DNA from: Pseudolysinimonas_A sp947085045
GTDB lineage: Bacteria > Actinomycetota > Actinomycetes > Actinomycetales > Microbacteriaceae
Reading direction: 5' to 3'
Assembly (NCBI GenBank): GCA_947085045.1
Contig: CAMTUU010000013.1
Location: forward strand, 7,647-71,646
DNA: 64,000 nucleotides
Below the pieces are notes generated by a model, which was not told where the DNA came from, ran no database searches, and was given only the letters and a program-made list of their open reading frames with translations. A program made the position numbers and the translations under genes. Shown here one piece after another: positions 8,989-17,807 of this stretch; position 1 is the stretch's first letter, and each line of letters starts with the position of its first letter.

Positions 8989-9229
8989 GGAAAGGGCCTT
9001 CGGTTCGACGGGACGTGGGTCAGAAGCCGGCGACGTCGCGTGAACTGGAGGGCTCAGCGGTGCGACGTCGCCTGACGTCGGCGCGCACGGCGGAGCGAAC
9101 GGAGCTCGAGGCTCCGGAAGTCGTTCCGCGTCTGTTCCACGCTCCGACCCTACTGCGACGAACCCGCAGAGCGATAATCTGACCCTGAACGCGGGCTCGA
9201 TACGAGCTCCGAACCGGAAGAAGGAATCC
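8989..9229. promoter_or_regulatory. arg operon leader with repeated GACGTC palindromes, plus promoter of the 9230 gene
   Basis: A minus-strand TAGGGT at 9152-9147 could be the argC -10, giving a leader of about 150 nt. Inside the leader the self-complementary decamer GCGACGTCGC occurs at 9030-9039 and again at 9062-9071, 32 bp apart (three helical turns), and a third GACGTC lies at 9074-9079. On the plus strand TAATCT at 9175-9180 is a good -10 for the 9230 gene. No classical ARG box (TGAAT/ATTCA type) was found by eye. Confidence 0.4.
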
Positions 9230-9799
9230 ATGGCCGACCTCAGCTCGCTGCTCAAGCAGATCCCCGTCGACGACATCGCGAAGCAGCTCGGAATCGACGA
9301 GAAGGTCGCCGAGGCGGCCGTGCAGCAGATCGTGCCCGGTCTCGTCGCGGGCCTCGCGGCCAACGCCGCCGACCCGGCGCGTTCCGCCTCGCTCACGAAC
9401 GCCGTCAGCCACGACCGCGGCGGCGTGAAGACGAGCATCAAGGACATCGACGTCGAAGACGGCAAGAAGATCGTCAAGAACGTCTACGGGGACAAGCAGG
9501 ATGCCGTCACCGCCAAGCTCGCCGCGAGTGCGACCAAGGCCTCCGGCGCCGGCGACGTGACCCAGGACATCATCAAGCAGATCATCCCGATCGTCGCCCC
9601 GATCGTGCTCGCCTGGATCGCCAACCAGTTCCTCGGCAAGAAGGACGAGCCGGCGGCGAAGGAGGAGTCCTCCTCCGGCGGCCTCGGCGACCTGCTCGGC
9701 GGCCTCCTCGGCGGCGGCTCGTCGTCGGGTTCGTCGAGCGGCGGCGGCGACATGCTCGGTGACCTCCTGGGTGGCCTCCTCGGCGGCGGCAAGAAGTAG
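9230..9799 (+). CDS. DUF937-like protein with Gly/Ser-rich tail
   Basis: This 189-residue protein matches the DUF937 pattern: a helical N-terminal part (about 1-100) with IDEKVAEAAVQQIVPGLVAGL, a hydrophobic helix at about 108-128, and a low-complexity tail of GLGDLLGGLLGGG repeats separated by SSSGSSSGG. The role of the family is unknown. The start has a GAAGGA ribosome site. It is divergent from the arg operon, and a long inverted repeat follows its stop. Confidence 0.85.
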   Translation: MADLSSLLKQIPVDDIAKQLGIDEKVAEAAVQQIVPGLVAGLAANAADPARSASLTNAVSHDRGGVKTSIKDIDVEDGKKIVKNVYGDKQDAVTAKLAASATKASGAGDVTQDIIKQIIPIVAPIVLAWIANQFLGKKDEPAAKEESSSGGLGDLLGGLLGGGSSSGSSSGGGDMLGDLLGGLLGGGKK

Positions 9800-9815
9800 C
9801 CAGCACGACCCCTCA

Positions 9816-9913
9816 CCGCGGGTTGAGTGCCCGCGTCAGCGGGTGTATCGAAACCGCCCCGAGTTACTCGGACGGAGGTTTCGATACACCGCTACGCGGC
9901 ACTCAACCCGCGG
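9816..9913. repeat. 98-bp inverted repeat (REP/MITE-like), likely bidirectional terminator
   Basis: The left arm at 9816-9855 (begins CCGCGGGTTGAG, ends GTATCGAAACC) is nearly the reverse complement of the right arm at 9877-9913 (begins GGTTTCGATACACC, ends CTCAACCCGCGG). The arms differ by three single-base indels and flank a 21-nt loop. It fills the whole gap between two converging genes. From memory, GGTTTCGATAC...CTCAACC inverted elements are widespread in Microbacteriaceae chromosomes. It would form a very strong hairpin in either transcript. Confidence 0.85.
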
Positions 9914-9917
9914 TTTG

Positions 9918-12398
9918 CTATTCGCGGAGCGTGGCGCCGAAGCGCTGCCCGGCGAGGGCCGCCCCGGCGAGCTTCGACTCCGAGGCCTCCGCCGCGGTGA
10001 GCGTGCGGTCAGGCCCGCGGAAGCGCAGTGCGAAGGTGAGCGACTTCGACCCCTCGGGCACCCCGGAACCGCGGTAGTCGTCGACCAGCCGCGCGTCCTC
10101 CAGAAGCTCCCCGGCGCCGGTGATGACGGCATCCCGCACCTCGCCGGCCGGAACGTCGGCCGCGACGACGAGCGACAGATCTTGCGTGGCGGCCGGCAGC
10201 GTGCCGATCGGGCGTGCGGCGATCTCGGTCGCGCCGACGGCGAGCAGCGCGTCGAGGTCGAGCTCGGCGAGGGCGACCACGCCGGGCAGGTCGAGGTCGC
10301 GCGCGACCGACGGCAGCAGTTCGCCCGCGACGCCCACGACGGTGTCGCCGACCCGCAGCTCGGCCGTGCGACCCGGGTGCAGCACCGGATGCGATCCGGT
10401 GACCGGACGGATGTCGGCCGCGAGCGCGAGGCCCACCTCGGCGGCGGCGTCGAGCGCGTCCGCGAGTCCCGACGGCACCGCCGCCGCTCCCGGCTGGCGC
10501 GGCACGACGTCGCCGAGGAACAGCACGGCGACGTGACGCGGCTGCGCGGGCAGCGAGTCGGTCAGGCCGGCGAGCACGTCGACGTCGAGCGACACGGCGC
10601 CCGGCGGCAGCTCGGCGGTGCCGTGCGACGTGCCGGCCGTCGGCAGGTAGACGTGACCGATCTCGAACAGCGCGAGGTCGGTGAGCCCGCGCGAGAGGTT
10701 GCGGCGCGCGGTCTCGAGCAGCCCGGGCAGCAGCGAGCGGCGCAGGTACGACGTCTGCGGATCGATCGCGTTGGCGAGCTGCACGGCCGGAGCCCCGGGG
10801 TCGAAACGCTCGATCGTCGCCGCCGACTGGAACGGGTAGGCCAGCACCTCAGTGAGCCCCGCCGCGGCCAGCGTGTTGGCGAGGCGACGGGTGGCCTGCT
10901 GCGAGCGCGTCCAGCCGCGTCCGGGTGGGGCGGTCGGCAGCTCCGACGGGATGCGGTCGTAGCCGGTGATCCGGGCGACCTCCTCCACGAGCGAGGGCGC
11001 GTCGACGAGGTCGGGACGCCACGACGGCGGGGTCACGGTCCAGCGGTCGACGGTGGCGTCCACGGTCGCACCGACCAGCTCGAGCGTCGCCTGCACCTCG
11101 GAAGGCGGGTAGTCGACCCCGATGAGGGCGGCGGCGTCGCCGGGCGCGAAGGCGATCGGAACCGGGGCGCCGAGGTAGGGCACCACGGTGCCGAGCGGGT
11201 CGATCGTGCCGCCGGCGAGCTGCACGAGCAGGTCAGCGACGCGCTGCGCGGCGATCGGGCCGAGCGTCGGGTCGACCCCGCGCTCGAAGCGCTTGGAGGC
11301 CTCGCTCCACAGCTTGTGGCGGCGGGCGGTGCGGGCGACCGTCACCGGGTCGAAGTGCGCGGCCTCGACGAGGATGTCGGTCGTCGTGTCGGTGACCTCG
11401 GTGGCGAGTCCGCCCATGACGCCGGCCAGGCCGATCGCGCCCGAGTCGTCGGTGATCAGGAGGTCGGAGACATCCAGTTTGCGCACCTGGCCGTCAAGCG
11501 TCTCGAGGGTCTCGCCCGGGGCCGCGCGGCGCACCACGATGCCGCCCTGCAGCTTGCCGAGGTCGTAGGTGTGGGTCGGCTGCCCGAGTTCGAGCATCAC
11601 GTAGTTGCTGATGTCGACCGGCAGCGAGATCGAGCGGATGCCGGCGAGCTTGAGCCGCGCCACCATCTCGGGCGGGGTGGGCCGGGTGGGGTCGACGCCC
11701 CGCACGACGCGGGCGGCGAAGGCGTCGCAGCCGGCTCGTCCGCGGATCGGGGTGGCGTCGTCGACGACCACCGAGTAGCCGGACGCCTCCCCGACGGTCA
11801 CCGCGAGCGCCGGGTCGCGGAACGACGCCCGGGTCGAGTGCGAGTACTCACGAGCGACGCCGCGGATCGAGAGCGCGTACCCGCGGTCGGGCGTGACGTT
11901 GATCTCCACCGCCGCGTCGTCGAGGCCGAGCAGCGCGATCGCATCCGCGCCGACCTCGGGGTCGAGCCCGATCGTCGAAAGCCGCAGGATGCCGTCGTGC
12001 TCGTCGCCGAGTCCGAGTTCGCGCACCGACGCGATCATCCCGTCGGAGGTGTGGCCATAGGTCTTGCGGGCCGAGATCGGGAACGGACCGGGCAGCACGG
12101 CACCGGGCAGCGACACGACGACCTTGTCGCCGACGACGAAGTTGTGGGCGCCGCAGACGATTCCGCGCGGCTCGGACTCGCCGACATCCACCTGCACCCA
12201 GTTGATGGTTTTGCCGTTGCTCTGCGGTTCGGGGGTGAACTCGAGCACCTGGCCGACGACGACGGGTCCGGTCACGCCGAAGACGTGCACGTCCTCCTCC
12301 TCGAAGCCGACCTTCACCAGCGCGGCGTGGAGGTGCTCGAGGGTGACGTTCTCGGGCAGATCGACGTACTCGCCGAGCCAGCTGATCGGGACGCGCAT
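9918..12398 (-). CDS. pheT: Phenylalanyl-tRNA synthetase beta subunit
   Basis: Beta subunit (826 aa) of the alpha2-beta2 PheRS. It starts with the family N-terminus MRVPISWLGEYVDLP. An EMAP-like tRNA-binding domain follows (about 40-155), then B3/B4 editing and B5 domains in the middle, and an anticodon-binding FDX-ACB domain in the last 95 residues. The start at 12398 overlaps the pheS stop as TGATG; the longer upstream frame is shadow of pheS. Transcription ends at the inverted repeat at 9816-9913. Confidence 0.97.
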   Translation of the reverse strand: MRVPISWLGEYVDLPENVTLEHLHAALVKVGFEEEDVHVFGVTGPVVVGQVLEFTPEPQSNGKTINWVQVDVGESEPRGIVCGAHNFVVGDKVVVSLPGAVLPGPFPISARKTYGHTSDGMIASVRELGLGDEHDGILRLSTIGLDPEVGADAIALLGLDDAAVEINVTPDRGYALSIRGVAREYSHSTRASFRDPALAVTVGEASGYSVVVDDATPIRGRAGCDAFAARVVRGVDPTRPTPPEMVARLKLAGIRSISLPVDISNYVMLELGQPTHTYDLGKLQGGIVVRRAAPGETLETLDGQVRKLDVSDLLITDDSGAIGLAGVMGGLATEVTDTTTDILVEAAHFDPVTVARTARRHKLWSEASKRFERGVDPTLGPIAAQRVADLLVQLAGGTIDPLGTVVPYLGAPVPIAFAPGDAAALIGVDYPPSEVQATLELVGATVDATVDRWTVTPPSWRPDLVDAPSLVEEVARITGYDRIPSELPTAPPGRGWTRSQQATRRLANTLAAAGLTEVLAYPFQSAATIERFDPGAPAVQLANAIDPQTSYLRRSLLPGLLETARRNLSRGLTDLALFEIGHVYLPTAGTSHGTAELPPGAVSLDVDVLAGLTDSLPAQPRHVAVLFLGDVVPRQPGAAAVPSGLADALDAAAEVGLALAADIRPVTGSHPVLHPGRTAELRVGDTVVGVAGELLPSVARDLDLPGVVALAELDLDALLAVGATEIAARPIGTLPAATQDLSLVVAADVPAGEVRDAVITGAGELLEDARLVDDYRGSGVPEGSKSLTFALRFRGPDRTLTAAEASESKLAGAALAGQRFGATLRE

Positions 12399-13429
12399 CA
12401 GACCACCATCCCGAACTGCTGCGAGAAGCGCACATCGCCCTCGACCATGTCCCGCATATCGTTCATGTCGTTGCGGAACTGCAGGGTGCGCTCGATGCCC
12501 ATCCCGAAGGCGAAGCCCTGGTACACGGCCGGGTCGACCCCGGCGCTGCGCAGCACGTTCGGATTCACCATCCCGCAGCCGCCCCACTCCACCCAGCGCG
12601 CGCCGCCTCTGGCATTCGGCTGCCAGACGTCCATCTCGGCCGACGGCTCGGTGAACGGGAAGTAGTTCGGGCGCAGCCGGATCTGCGCGCCCTCGCCGAA
12701 CATCGCCCGGGCGAGGTGCTCGAGGGTTCCGCGCAGGTGCGCCATCGTCAGACCCTTGTCGATCGCGATGCCCTCGATCTGGTGGAAGACCGGGGTGTGC
12801 GTGGCATCCAACTCGTCTTTGCGGAACACCTTGCCGGGCGCGACCACGTACAGCGGCAGCGGGCGCTCGAGCAGCGAGCGGATCTGTACGTTCGACGTCT
12901 GGCTGCGCAGCACGAGGTTGCGATCGGCTGGTTCGACATAGAAGGTGTCCTGCTCGCCCCGTGCGGGGTGGTCGGGGTCGATGTTGAGCGCGTCGAAGTT
13001 GAACCAGGCGTGCTCGAGCTCGGGGCCCTCCGCGACCTCCCAGCCCATGCCGATGAAGATGTCACCCATCTGCTCCATCAGCAGCGAGAGCGGATGCCGA
13101 GCGCCGAGCCGCCGCCTCGACGGGACCGCCGTGACGTCGACCGCCTCGGCCGCGAGCCGGGCCGTCTCCTCGGCGACGAGGATGCGGCCCTCGGCCTCGG
13201 CGGCGGCGGCGTTCACCCGTCCCCGCGCCTCGCCGACGAGCTTCCCGGCGACGGCCTTCTGGTCGTTCGGCACCTCGCGCATCGACGCGTTGAGCTTCGA
13301 CAGCGGGCTGCCCTCGGCGGTGTGCGCGGAGCGGGCGGCCTTCAGCTCGGCCGAATCCTGCGCCTCGGCGAAGGCCGCGAGCGCCGCTTCGACGGCCCTG
13401 CTGACGGCGGGCTCGGTGATCTCGGACAC
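12398..13429 (-). CDS. pheS: Phenylalanyl-tRNA synthetase alpha subunit
   Basis: Alpha subunit (343 aa) with an N-terminal coiled coil (about 1-90) and the class II catalytic core. Core motifs are HPLSLLMEQMGDIFIGMGW, ARGEQDTFYV, VFRKDELDATHTPVFHQIEG and the C-terminal GFAFGMGIERTLQF. The start is GTG at 13429. A TAAACT box lies 8 nt upstream, so pheST probably has its own promoter in the 22-bp gap after the transporter gene at 13452. Confidence 0.97.
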   Translation of the reverse strand: MSEITEPAVSRAVEAALAAFAEAQDSAELKAARSAHTAEGSPLSKLNASMREVPNDQKAVAGKLVGEARGRVNAAAAEAEGRILVAEETARLAAEAVDVTAVPSRRRLGARHPLSLLMEQMGDIFIGMGWEVAEGPELEHAWFNFDALNIDPDHPARGEQDTFYVEPADRNLVLRSQTSNVQIRSLLERPLPLYVVAPGKVFRKDELDATHTPVFHQIEGIAIDKGLTMAHLRGTLEHLARAMFGEGAQIRLRPNYFPFTEPSAEMDVWQPNARGGARWVEWGGCGMVNPNVLRSAGVDPAVYQGFAFGMGIERTLQFRNDMNDMRDMVEGDVRFSQQFGMVV

Positions 13430-13451
13430 GAGTGTCGAGTTTAGCGGCGCG

Positions 13452-14360
13452 CTACGGAGCGGATGTGCCCTGGCTCGTCGCCATCGGGTCGGACACGGTC
13501 GGCGTCGGTCGGCCGAACACGCCCCGCTTCGGGATGCGCGGCGCCGGACCCCCGGGACGCACCCGTCGCGCCACGAGCCGCGCGACGGTCGAGAGCGTCA
13601 GGTTGATCGCCAGGTACATCACCAAGGCGACGAGGAAGAGCGTGAAGATGAGGTTGCCGTCGCCCTTGCGCATCGTGTCGATGCGGAACAGGAGGTCGTC
13701 GTAGGAGATCACGTAGGCCAGCGCCGTGTCCTTCAACAGCACCACGAGCTGGGCGATGATGATCGGCAGCATGTTGCGCACCGCCTGCGGGAACTCGATC
13801 AGGAACCGGGTGCGCAACGGCGTCAGACCGATCGTCAGACCCGCCTCGCGCTGTCCGCGCGGCAGCGCCGCGACCCCCGAGCGCAGGATCTCGCCGATGA
13901 TCGCCCCGTTGTACAGCGCCAGCGCCGTGACGCCGGCCCAGTAGGCACCGGTCGAGAACACCAGCAGCACGAAGAGCATCATCAGCAGCACGGGCATGCC
14001 GCGGAAGAACTCGAGCACGATCGTCGACGGCAGTCGGATCCAGCGCGACCGCGCCGTTCGCAGGAACGAGAACAGCACGCCGATGACGATCGCGAGCACG
14101 GCGGCGAGAGCGGCCATCCGGAGCGTGGCGAGCGCGCCCCCGAGCAGGAACCGCCAGATCGCGCGGTCGTTGAGGATCACCCACAGCGACGGGTCCGACA
14201 GCGGCCGGAGCTCGGCTCCCGACACCGAGGTGCGCGGCGACACGAACGCGACGACGAGGAAGGCGACGAATCCGGCGAGCGCGAGCAGCACGATCGCGGT
14301 GATGACCCGGGCGCGGCGGCGTGCCTTCGGCCCCGGGGTGTCGTACAGCACGGTGCTCAT
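13452..14360 (-). CDS. gluD: Glutamate-type ABC transporter permease (second)
   Basis: Integral membrane permease (302 aa) of the HisM/GluD type for polar amino acids. It has a long N-terminal part with one helix at about 19-42, then the transporter core with the EAA-type loop (GLTPLRTRFLIEFPQAVRNMLP) that docks on the ATPase. The C-terminal tail (about 270-302) is Pro/Arg-rich. The start at 14360 overlaps the stop of the preceding permease (ATGA). With GluC it should form the heteromeric channel. Glutamate as substrate is inferred from gene order and similarity. Confidence 0.88.
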   Translation of the reverse strand: MSTVLYDTPGPKARRRARVITAIVLLALAGFVAFLVVAFVSPRTSVSGAELRPLSDPSLWVILNDRAIWRFLLGGALATLRMAALAAVLAIVIGVLFSFLRTARSRWIRLPSTIVLEFFRGMPVLLMMLFVLLVFSTGAYWAGVTALALYNGAIIGEILRSGVAALPRGQREAGLTIGLTPLRTRFLIEFPQAVRNMLPIIIAQLVVLLKDTALAYVISYDDLLFRIDTMRKGDGNLIFTLFLVALVMYLAINLTLSTVARLVARRVRPGGPAPRIPKRGVFGRPTPTVSDPMATSQGTSAP

Positions 14361-15022
14361 CGCAGCACCGCGACCTTCTTCTCGACGAAGCTCGCGATCA
14401 GGCCGAGCGTGACCGTGACGACCAGGTAGAGCACCGCCACGGCGAGCAGCACCGGCACGGCCTGCGCCGTGCGTTCGATCAACAGGCGGCCGGAGGCGAA
14501 CATCTCCACCACGAAGAAGCCGCCCGCGACGGATGTGTTCTTGGTGAGGGCGATCAGGACGTTGATGATCGGCGGGACGACCACGCGGACGGCCTGCGGA
14601 AGGATCACCAGGGTCAGGGTTTGGCCGAAGTCGAGGCCGATCGAGCGCGCGGCCTCGGCCTGCCCCACCGGGATGCTGTTGATGCCCGAACGGATCGCCT
14701 CGGCGATGAACGGGGCCGTGTAAAGGGTGAGGCCGATGGCGGCCAGGACGAAGTAGAACTGCTGGGGCGAGAGCCCCGGAAACCGCACGCCGAGGAACGG
14801 CAGCACGAATGCAGACCCGAGCAGCACCAGCGTCAGAGGGGTGTTGCGGAAGATCTCGGTGTAGCCGACGGCGATGGCCCGCAACGGGGCGATCGGGCTG
14901 ACCCGGAGCCCGGCGACGATCGAACCGAGCACGAGCGCCCCGACCCCCGCGATGGCGAGCAACGCGAGAGTGAGCAGGAATCCGGACACCAGGATGTCGA
15001 GATTGTCGAGTACGGCGGTCAT
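14357..15022 (-). CDS. gluC: Glutamate-type ABC transporter permease (first)
   Basis: Permease (221 aa) of the polar amino acid uptake family with about five hydrophobic helices. It carries the conserved GYTEIFRNTPLTLVLLG start of the core and the EAA loop GLDFGQTLTLVILPQAVRVVVPP. It sits between the solute-binding protein and the second permease, in the usual binding protein-permease-permease order. Confidence 0.88.
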   Translation of the reverse strand: MTAVLDNLDILVSGFLLTLALLAIAGVGALVLGSIVAGLRVSPIAPLRAIAVGYTEIFRNTPLTLVLLGSAFVLPFLGVRFPGLSPQQFYFVLAAIGLTLYTAPFIAEAIRSGINSIPVGQAEAARSIGLDFGQTLTLVILPQAVRVVVPPIINVLIALTKNTSVAGGFFVVEMFASGRLLIERTAQAVPVLLAVAVLYLVVTVTLGLIASFVEKKVAVLR

Positions 15023-15100
15023 CCTGCTCCTCTCGCGGGCGCGGGTCTGTCAGCGGTCGGACGGATGCCGGGGGCGGCATGCCCCCGGCATCCGGTCATA

Positions 15101-16015
15101 TCAGTAGCGGTCGACGGTCGGGGTCGAGTCCGGGAGGTCGATGACGACCCCCACGGTGTCCTCCCACGCGCGCGCCCACTCGCCCGACGTGAAGGCGGCA
15201 TCCAGCACGTCGTTGATCCACGACCGCAGTTCGGTGTCCTCGAGCGGCACCCCGATGCCGTACGGCTCCTCGGTGAAGGGGGCGTTCAGCAGCTCGAACT
15301 CACCCTCGTTCGCATAGGCGAGCCCCGACAGGATGACGTTGTCGGTCGTCACCGCGACGGCCTGACCGTTGCGGATCGGCTCGAGGCAGTCGGCATAACT
15401 GCCCGACGCGAGGATGTTCGACGTGTACTCGCCGATGTTGGTGATCGACGTCGAGCCGGTCTGCGTGCAGATCGTCTTGTCCGGGTTCTCCGAGAACCAC
15501 TCCGGACCGGTGATGCCCTCCGGGTTGCCGGCGGCGACCAGGATGTCCTGACCCGCGATGTAGTAAGGTCCGGCGAAGCCGACGAGCAGCTTGCGGGCAT
15601 CGTTGATCGTGTAGGTGGCGATCACGATGTCGACCTGGTCGGTCTGCAGGAACGGCTCGCGGTTGGACGAGACGGTGTTGACCCACTCGATGTTCGCCTC
15701 ATCGATGCCGAGCTGGTCGGCGATGATCTTGCCCATCTCGACGTCGAAGCCTTCGGGGTCGCCCGTCGCGGCGTTGGTCAGCCCGAAGAGGGGCTGATCG
15801 GTCTTGACGCCGATGCGGATGGTGCCGGCCGCGGCCAGATCGGCCATCGTGGTGCCGTCGGCATAGGGCACCTCCGGCATGCCCGAGCTCTCCTCGGTGG
15901 GGTCGGTCTCCGGGTCGGGCGCCGACGAGTCGGTGCATCCGGCCAGGACGAGCGCGCCGACCACGGCGAGTGCTCCCAGACTGAACTTCGCTGTGCGTGT
16001 GCTGCGGAATCTCAT
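15101..16015 (-). CDS. gluB: Glutamate-type ABC transporter substrate-binding lipoprotein
   Basis: Solute-binding protein (304 aa) with a lipoprotein signal: basic start, hydrophobic stretch, and lipobox VLAGC with Cys27 as the lipidated residue. The mature part is a type-2 periplasmic-binding fold beginning near TIRIGVKTDQPLFGL and GFDVEMGKIIADQLG, as in GluB and related amino acid binders. The start at 16015 gives a proper signal peptide; the longer frame upstream would bury it. It lies 37 bp after the ATPase gene. Confidence 0.9.
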   Translation of the reverse strand: MRFRSTRTAKFSLGALAVVGALVLAGCTDSSAPDPETDPTEESSGMPEVPYADGTTMADLAAAGTIRIGVKTDQPLFGLTNAATGDPEGFDVEMGKIIADQLGIDEANIEWVNTVSSNREPFLQTDQVDIVIATYTINDARKLLVGFAGPYYIAGQDILVAAGNPEGITGPEWFSENPDKTICTQTGSTSITNIGEYTSNILASGSYADCLEPIRNGQAVAVTTDNVILSGLAYANEGEFELLNAPFTEEPYGIGVPLEDTELRSWINDVLDAAFTSGEWARAWEDTVGVVIDLPDSTPTVDRY

Positions 16016-16052
16016 GGTTCCTCCCTTGCCATGCGTTCCCCTCCCACCGGTA

Positions 16053-16790
16053 TTAGTGGGTGAGGATCTTCGACAGGAAGTCCTTCGCCCGGTCAGAGCG
16101 CGGCTTCGTGAAGAAGTTCTCAGGTGGCGCCTCTTCGACGAGGGCACCGTCCGCCATGAAGAGCACGCGGTTCGCGGCTTTCCGGGCGAATCCCATCTCA
16201 TGCGTGACGACGATCATCGTCATGCCGTCTTTGGCGAGGCCGACCATGACGTCGAGCACCTCGTTGATCATCTCGGGGTCGAGAGCGGACGTGGGCTCAT
16301 CGAAGAGCATCAGCTTCGGCTCCATCGCGAGCGATCGGGCGATCGCGACACGCTGCTGCTGACCGCCGGAGAGCTGGGCCGGCAACTTGTCGGCCTGATT
16401 CGCGACACCCACCCGGTCGAGCAGCTCCATCCCGCGCTTCTTCGCCTCGCCGGGTGTGCGGCCGCGCACCTTGATCGGCCCGAGGGTGACGTTCTCGAGC
16501 ACCGTCTTGTGCGCGAACAGGTTGAACGCCTGGAAGACCATGCCGACGTCCGCCCGGAGCTGGGCGAGTTCGCGCCCCTCCTCGGGCAGCGGCACGCCGT
16601 CGATGAGGATGCGCCCGGAGTCGATCGTCTCGAGCCGGTTGATCGCGCGGCAGAGGGTCGACTTGCCCGAGCCGGACGGCCCGATGACGACGACGACCTC
16701 CCCCTTGTCGACCTTCGTCGTGATCCCCTTCAGCACGTGCAACTCGCCGAAGTGCTTGTCGACGTCCTCGAGGACGAGCAGGGGCTCCAT
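16053..16790 (-). CDS. gluA: Glutamate-type ABC transporter ATP-binding protein
   Basis: ATPase (245 aa) of the polar amino acid import family. Walker A GPSGSGKST is at residues 37-45, the signature is LSGGQQQR, Walker B is LMLFDEPTSALD, and the switch His is in VVTHEMGFA. The start at the ATG at 16790 (MEPLLVLEDV) is preferred; an upstream in-frame start would add 17 unconserved residues. It is the first gene of gluA-gluB-gluC-gluD. Confidence 0.92.
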   Translation of the reverse strand: MEPLLVLEDVDKHFGELHVLKGITTKVDKGEVVVVIGPSGSGKSTLCRAINRLETIDSGRILIDGVPLPEEGRELAQLRADVGMVFQAFNLFAHKTVLENVTLGPIKVRGRTPGEAKKRGMELLDRVGVANQADKLPAQLSGGQQQRVAIARSLAMEPKLMLFDEPTSALDPEMINEVLDVMVGLAKDGMTMIVVTHEMGFARKAANRVLFMADGALVEEAPPENFFTKPRSDRAKDFLSKILTH

Positions 16791-16877
16791 CCGATCAGTC
16801 GAGCATGACCCTCCGACGAGGGGCAACGCCCTTGACGCCAACTCAGCCTTCTGCCAGGAAGACGTAACCCCGACGAC

Positions 16878-17672
16878 TCAGGAACGTTGGGCGAACGCCG
16901 ACTCGTAGAGGCAGACGGATGCCGCGGTCGCCAGGTTGAGCGACTCCGCGTTTCCGTAGATGGGCACCTTCACGACGCGGTCGGCGAGCCTCAGCAGCTC
17001 GTCGGGCAGCCCGTGCGCCTCGTTGCCGAAAACCCAGGCGGTCGGCGCGGCGAGCAGATTCCGCACGCGCGGCAGATCGGCGCCCTTCACGTCGGCGGCG
17101 AGCACCTGCAGTCCGGCGGCCCGCACGGCGGCGAGCGCTTCGCTGAGGGTGCCGTTCTGCGCGACCGGCAGATGGAAGATCGAACCGGTCGTCGAGCGCA
17201 CGACCTTGGGGTTGTAGGCATCCACGCTGTTGCCGGTGAAGATGACCCCGTCGGCGCCGGCGGCGTCCGCGGCTCGGATGATGGTGCCCGCGTTTCCGGG
17301 GTCACGCACCTCTTCGAGGATCGCGACCAGCCGTGGCTCGCGGACGAGCAGATCCTCGAGCGCGACCGGGAACTGCCGCGCCGTCGCGAGCACCCCCTGC
17401 GGGGTCACGGTGTCGGCCATCGTTTCGAGCACCGCGTCGGAGACGGTCTCGACCTCGAGCCCGCGCTCGATCGCCCTCTGCACCAGGTCCGCGTAACGGT
17501 CGCGACCCTGCGAGGTGACGTACAGGTCGACGAGCGACTCGGGCCGGTGCACGAGAGCCTCCTGCACCGCCTGCGGTCCCTCGACGAGGAACAGGCCGGT
17601 CTCAGCGCGCGCCTGGCGCTTGGCGAGCTTGGCGACGGATCGAACCCGCGGGGAACGCGGATTGTCGAGCAT
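16878..17672 (-). CDS. TrmH/SpoU-family RNA 2'-O-methyltransferase
   Basis: SPOUT methyltransferase (264 aa). An N-terminal substrate-binding domain carries FLVEGPQAVQEAL. The C-terminal trefoil-knot domain carries motif 1 (VRDPGNAGTIIRAADAAGADG), motif 2 (WVFGNEAHGLPDE) and motif 3 (VPIYGNAESLNLATAASV). It probably 2'-O-methylates 23S rRNA, by analogy with homologues next to pheS; the site cannot be told. A TAGCCT box lies 6 nt before its ATG (17684-17679), indicating a leaderless transcript. Confidence 0.9.
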   Translation of the reverse strand: MLDNPRSPRVRSVAKLAKRQARAETGLFLVEGPQAVQEALVHRPESLVDLYVTSQGRDRYADLVQRAIERGLEVETVSDAVLETMADTVTPQGVLATARQFPVALEDLLVREPRLVAILEEVRDPGNAGTIIRAADAAGADGVIFTGNSVDAYNPKVVRSTTGSIFHLPVAQNGTLSEALAAVRAAGLQVLAADVKGADLPRVRNLLAAPTAWVFGNEAHGLPDELLRLADRVVKVPIYGNAESLNLATAASVCLYESAFAQRS

Positions 17673-17744
17673 GCCCTCAGGCTACGGGGGCGGGATGAAC
17701 GGAGCGTGAAGGCTCGCGCGAACGCCGCGGCGACGGAGGGGGAA

Positions 17745-17786
17745 ATGACGAGAGGGACCCCCGCGTGCGGGAATCCCTCTCGTCAT
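17745..17786 (-). terminator. Hairpin terminator after rplT
   Basis: The arms ATGACGAGAGGGA (from 17745) and TCCCTCTCGTCAT (to 17786) are perfect complements around a GC-rich centre. The hairpin lies about 20 bp beyond the rplT stop and ends the infC-rpmI-rplT transcript. There is no clear U-tract. Confidence 0.8.
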
Positions 17787-17807
17787 AGAACCCTCTATGA
17801 CGACCGA

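Noticed and set aside
8989..9229. Classical ARG box upstream of argC
   Set aside because: No TGAAT-N4-ATTCA-type palindrome is present; only GACGTC palindromes were seen.
9759..12665. 968-residue plus-strand frame over pheT
   Set aside because: Antisense shadow of pheT; composition is the mirror of PheT codons and it crosses the inverted repeat.
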